Assembly (NCBI RefSeq): GCF_023065955.2
Contig: NW_026623067.1
Coordinates: 53,638,444 to 53,702,443 of the forward strand
DNA: 64,000 nt
DNA from: Ursus arctos
Taxonomy: Eukaryota; Chordata; Mammalia; Carnivora; Ursidae
Reading direction: 5' to 3'
Part shown: piece by piece, positions 63,955-64,000 of the stretch
How positions within the stretch are numbered: the first letter of the stretch is position 1
How the letters are laid out: each line of letters begins with the position of its first letter
Program-made: the position numbers and the translations under genes
The notes under the pieces: generated by a model
Databases searched by the model: none
What the model was told of the DNA's origin: nothing
The model's input: the letters and a program-made list of their open reading frames with translations, nothing else

Positions 63955-64000
63955 GTAACAGGGATTGAACACTTGCTATGTGGTAGGCGTTGTTCATATG
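63955..64000 (-). repeat. MIR SINE, cut by window end
   Basis: 'attgaacacttgctatgtgg' followed by 'taggcgttgttcata' matches antisense MIR ('ttgagcgcttactatgtgccaggcactgttct'). The rest lies beyond the window. Confidence 0.55.

Noticed and set aside
1..64000. An undescribed gene system or operon
   Set aside because: No cluster of related coding regions exists; content is transposable elements and unique non-coding DNA of a carnivoran. The CpG-rich patch and repeat-poor blocks are the only functional candidates.

Overview
This window is mammalian nuclear DNA, almost certainly from a carnivoran. It carries fourteen copies of a tRNA-Lys-derived SINE with the Carnivora-specific layout: a tRNA-like head, a CT-rich tract, AATAAA-like motifs and an A tail. 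It also carries an L1 whose 3' untranslated region looks caniform. The SINE at 39132-39344 and the L1 at 36953-37608 resemble variants I remember from bears, seals and mustelids (Arctoidea). That narrower placement is inference from memory, not a search. Nothing bacterial or phage-like is present.

I find no protein-coding gene or exon that I can support. The open frames are short, overlap on both strands, lack recognisable host domains, and mostly fall in microsatellites or on repeats. The only coding sequence I recognise belongs to dead transposons: an L1 ORF2 C-terminus (36953-37321), other decayed L1 ORF2 pieces, and a Tigger/pogo-type helix-turn-helix fragment (24992-25183). The window is best read as intergenic DNA or the inside of a large intron.

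Layout. 0-13 kb: SINEs, L2 and MIR fragments, two MaLR-type LTRs, a MER21-like LTR, and a nested MaLR / solo LTR / (TCC)n block at 9.4-10.6 kb. 12.8-14 kb: a MIR cluster invaded by a SINE. 14-20 kb: mostly unique sequence. 20-26 kb: AT-rich DNA with SINEs, a MIR inside a MIR, and a Tigger pair. 29.8-30.3 kb: a SINE whose tail has become a long pyrimidine microsatellite. 33-35 kb: mostly unique. 35-37.6 kb: an LTR-like repeat, a hAT-like element and the youngest L1. 38.2-38.5 kb: a CpG-rich patch. 39-40 kb: a SINE nested in an antisense L1, both with target-site duplications. 43.7-44.8 kb: old L1. 45.7-49.4 kb: GC-richer DNA with possible ERV remnants and unique blocks. 50-52.4 kb: MaLR and L2-like sequence. 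52.6-59.3 kb: a fragmented L1 graveyard. 59.9-60.4 kb: two older SINEs. 62-62.9 kb: a repeat-poor block.

The best-supported observations are the nested insertions, which give relative ages, and the SINE tail turned microsatellite. The most functional-looking candidates are the CpG-rich patch and three repeat-poor blocks (33.44-33.64, 49.24-49.45 and 62.05-62.90 kb). These are hypotheses needing cross-species alignment. I see no sign of an undescribed biological system. Repeat family names come from memory of consensus sequences, so boundaries of old elements are approximate.
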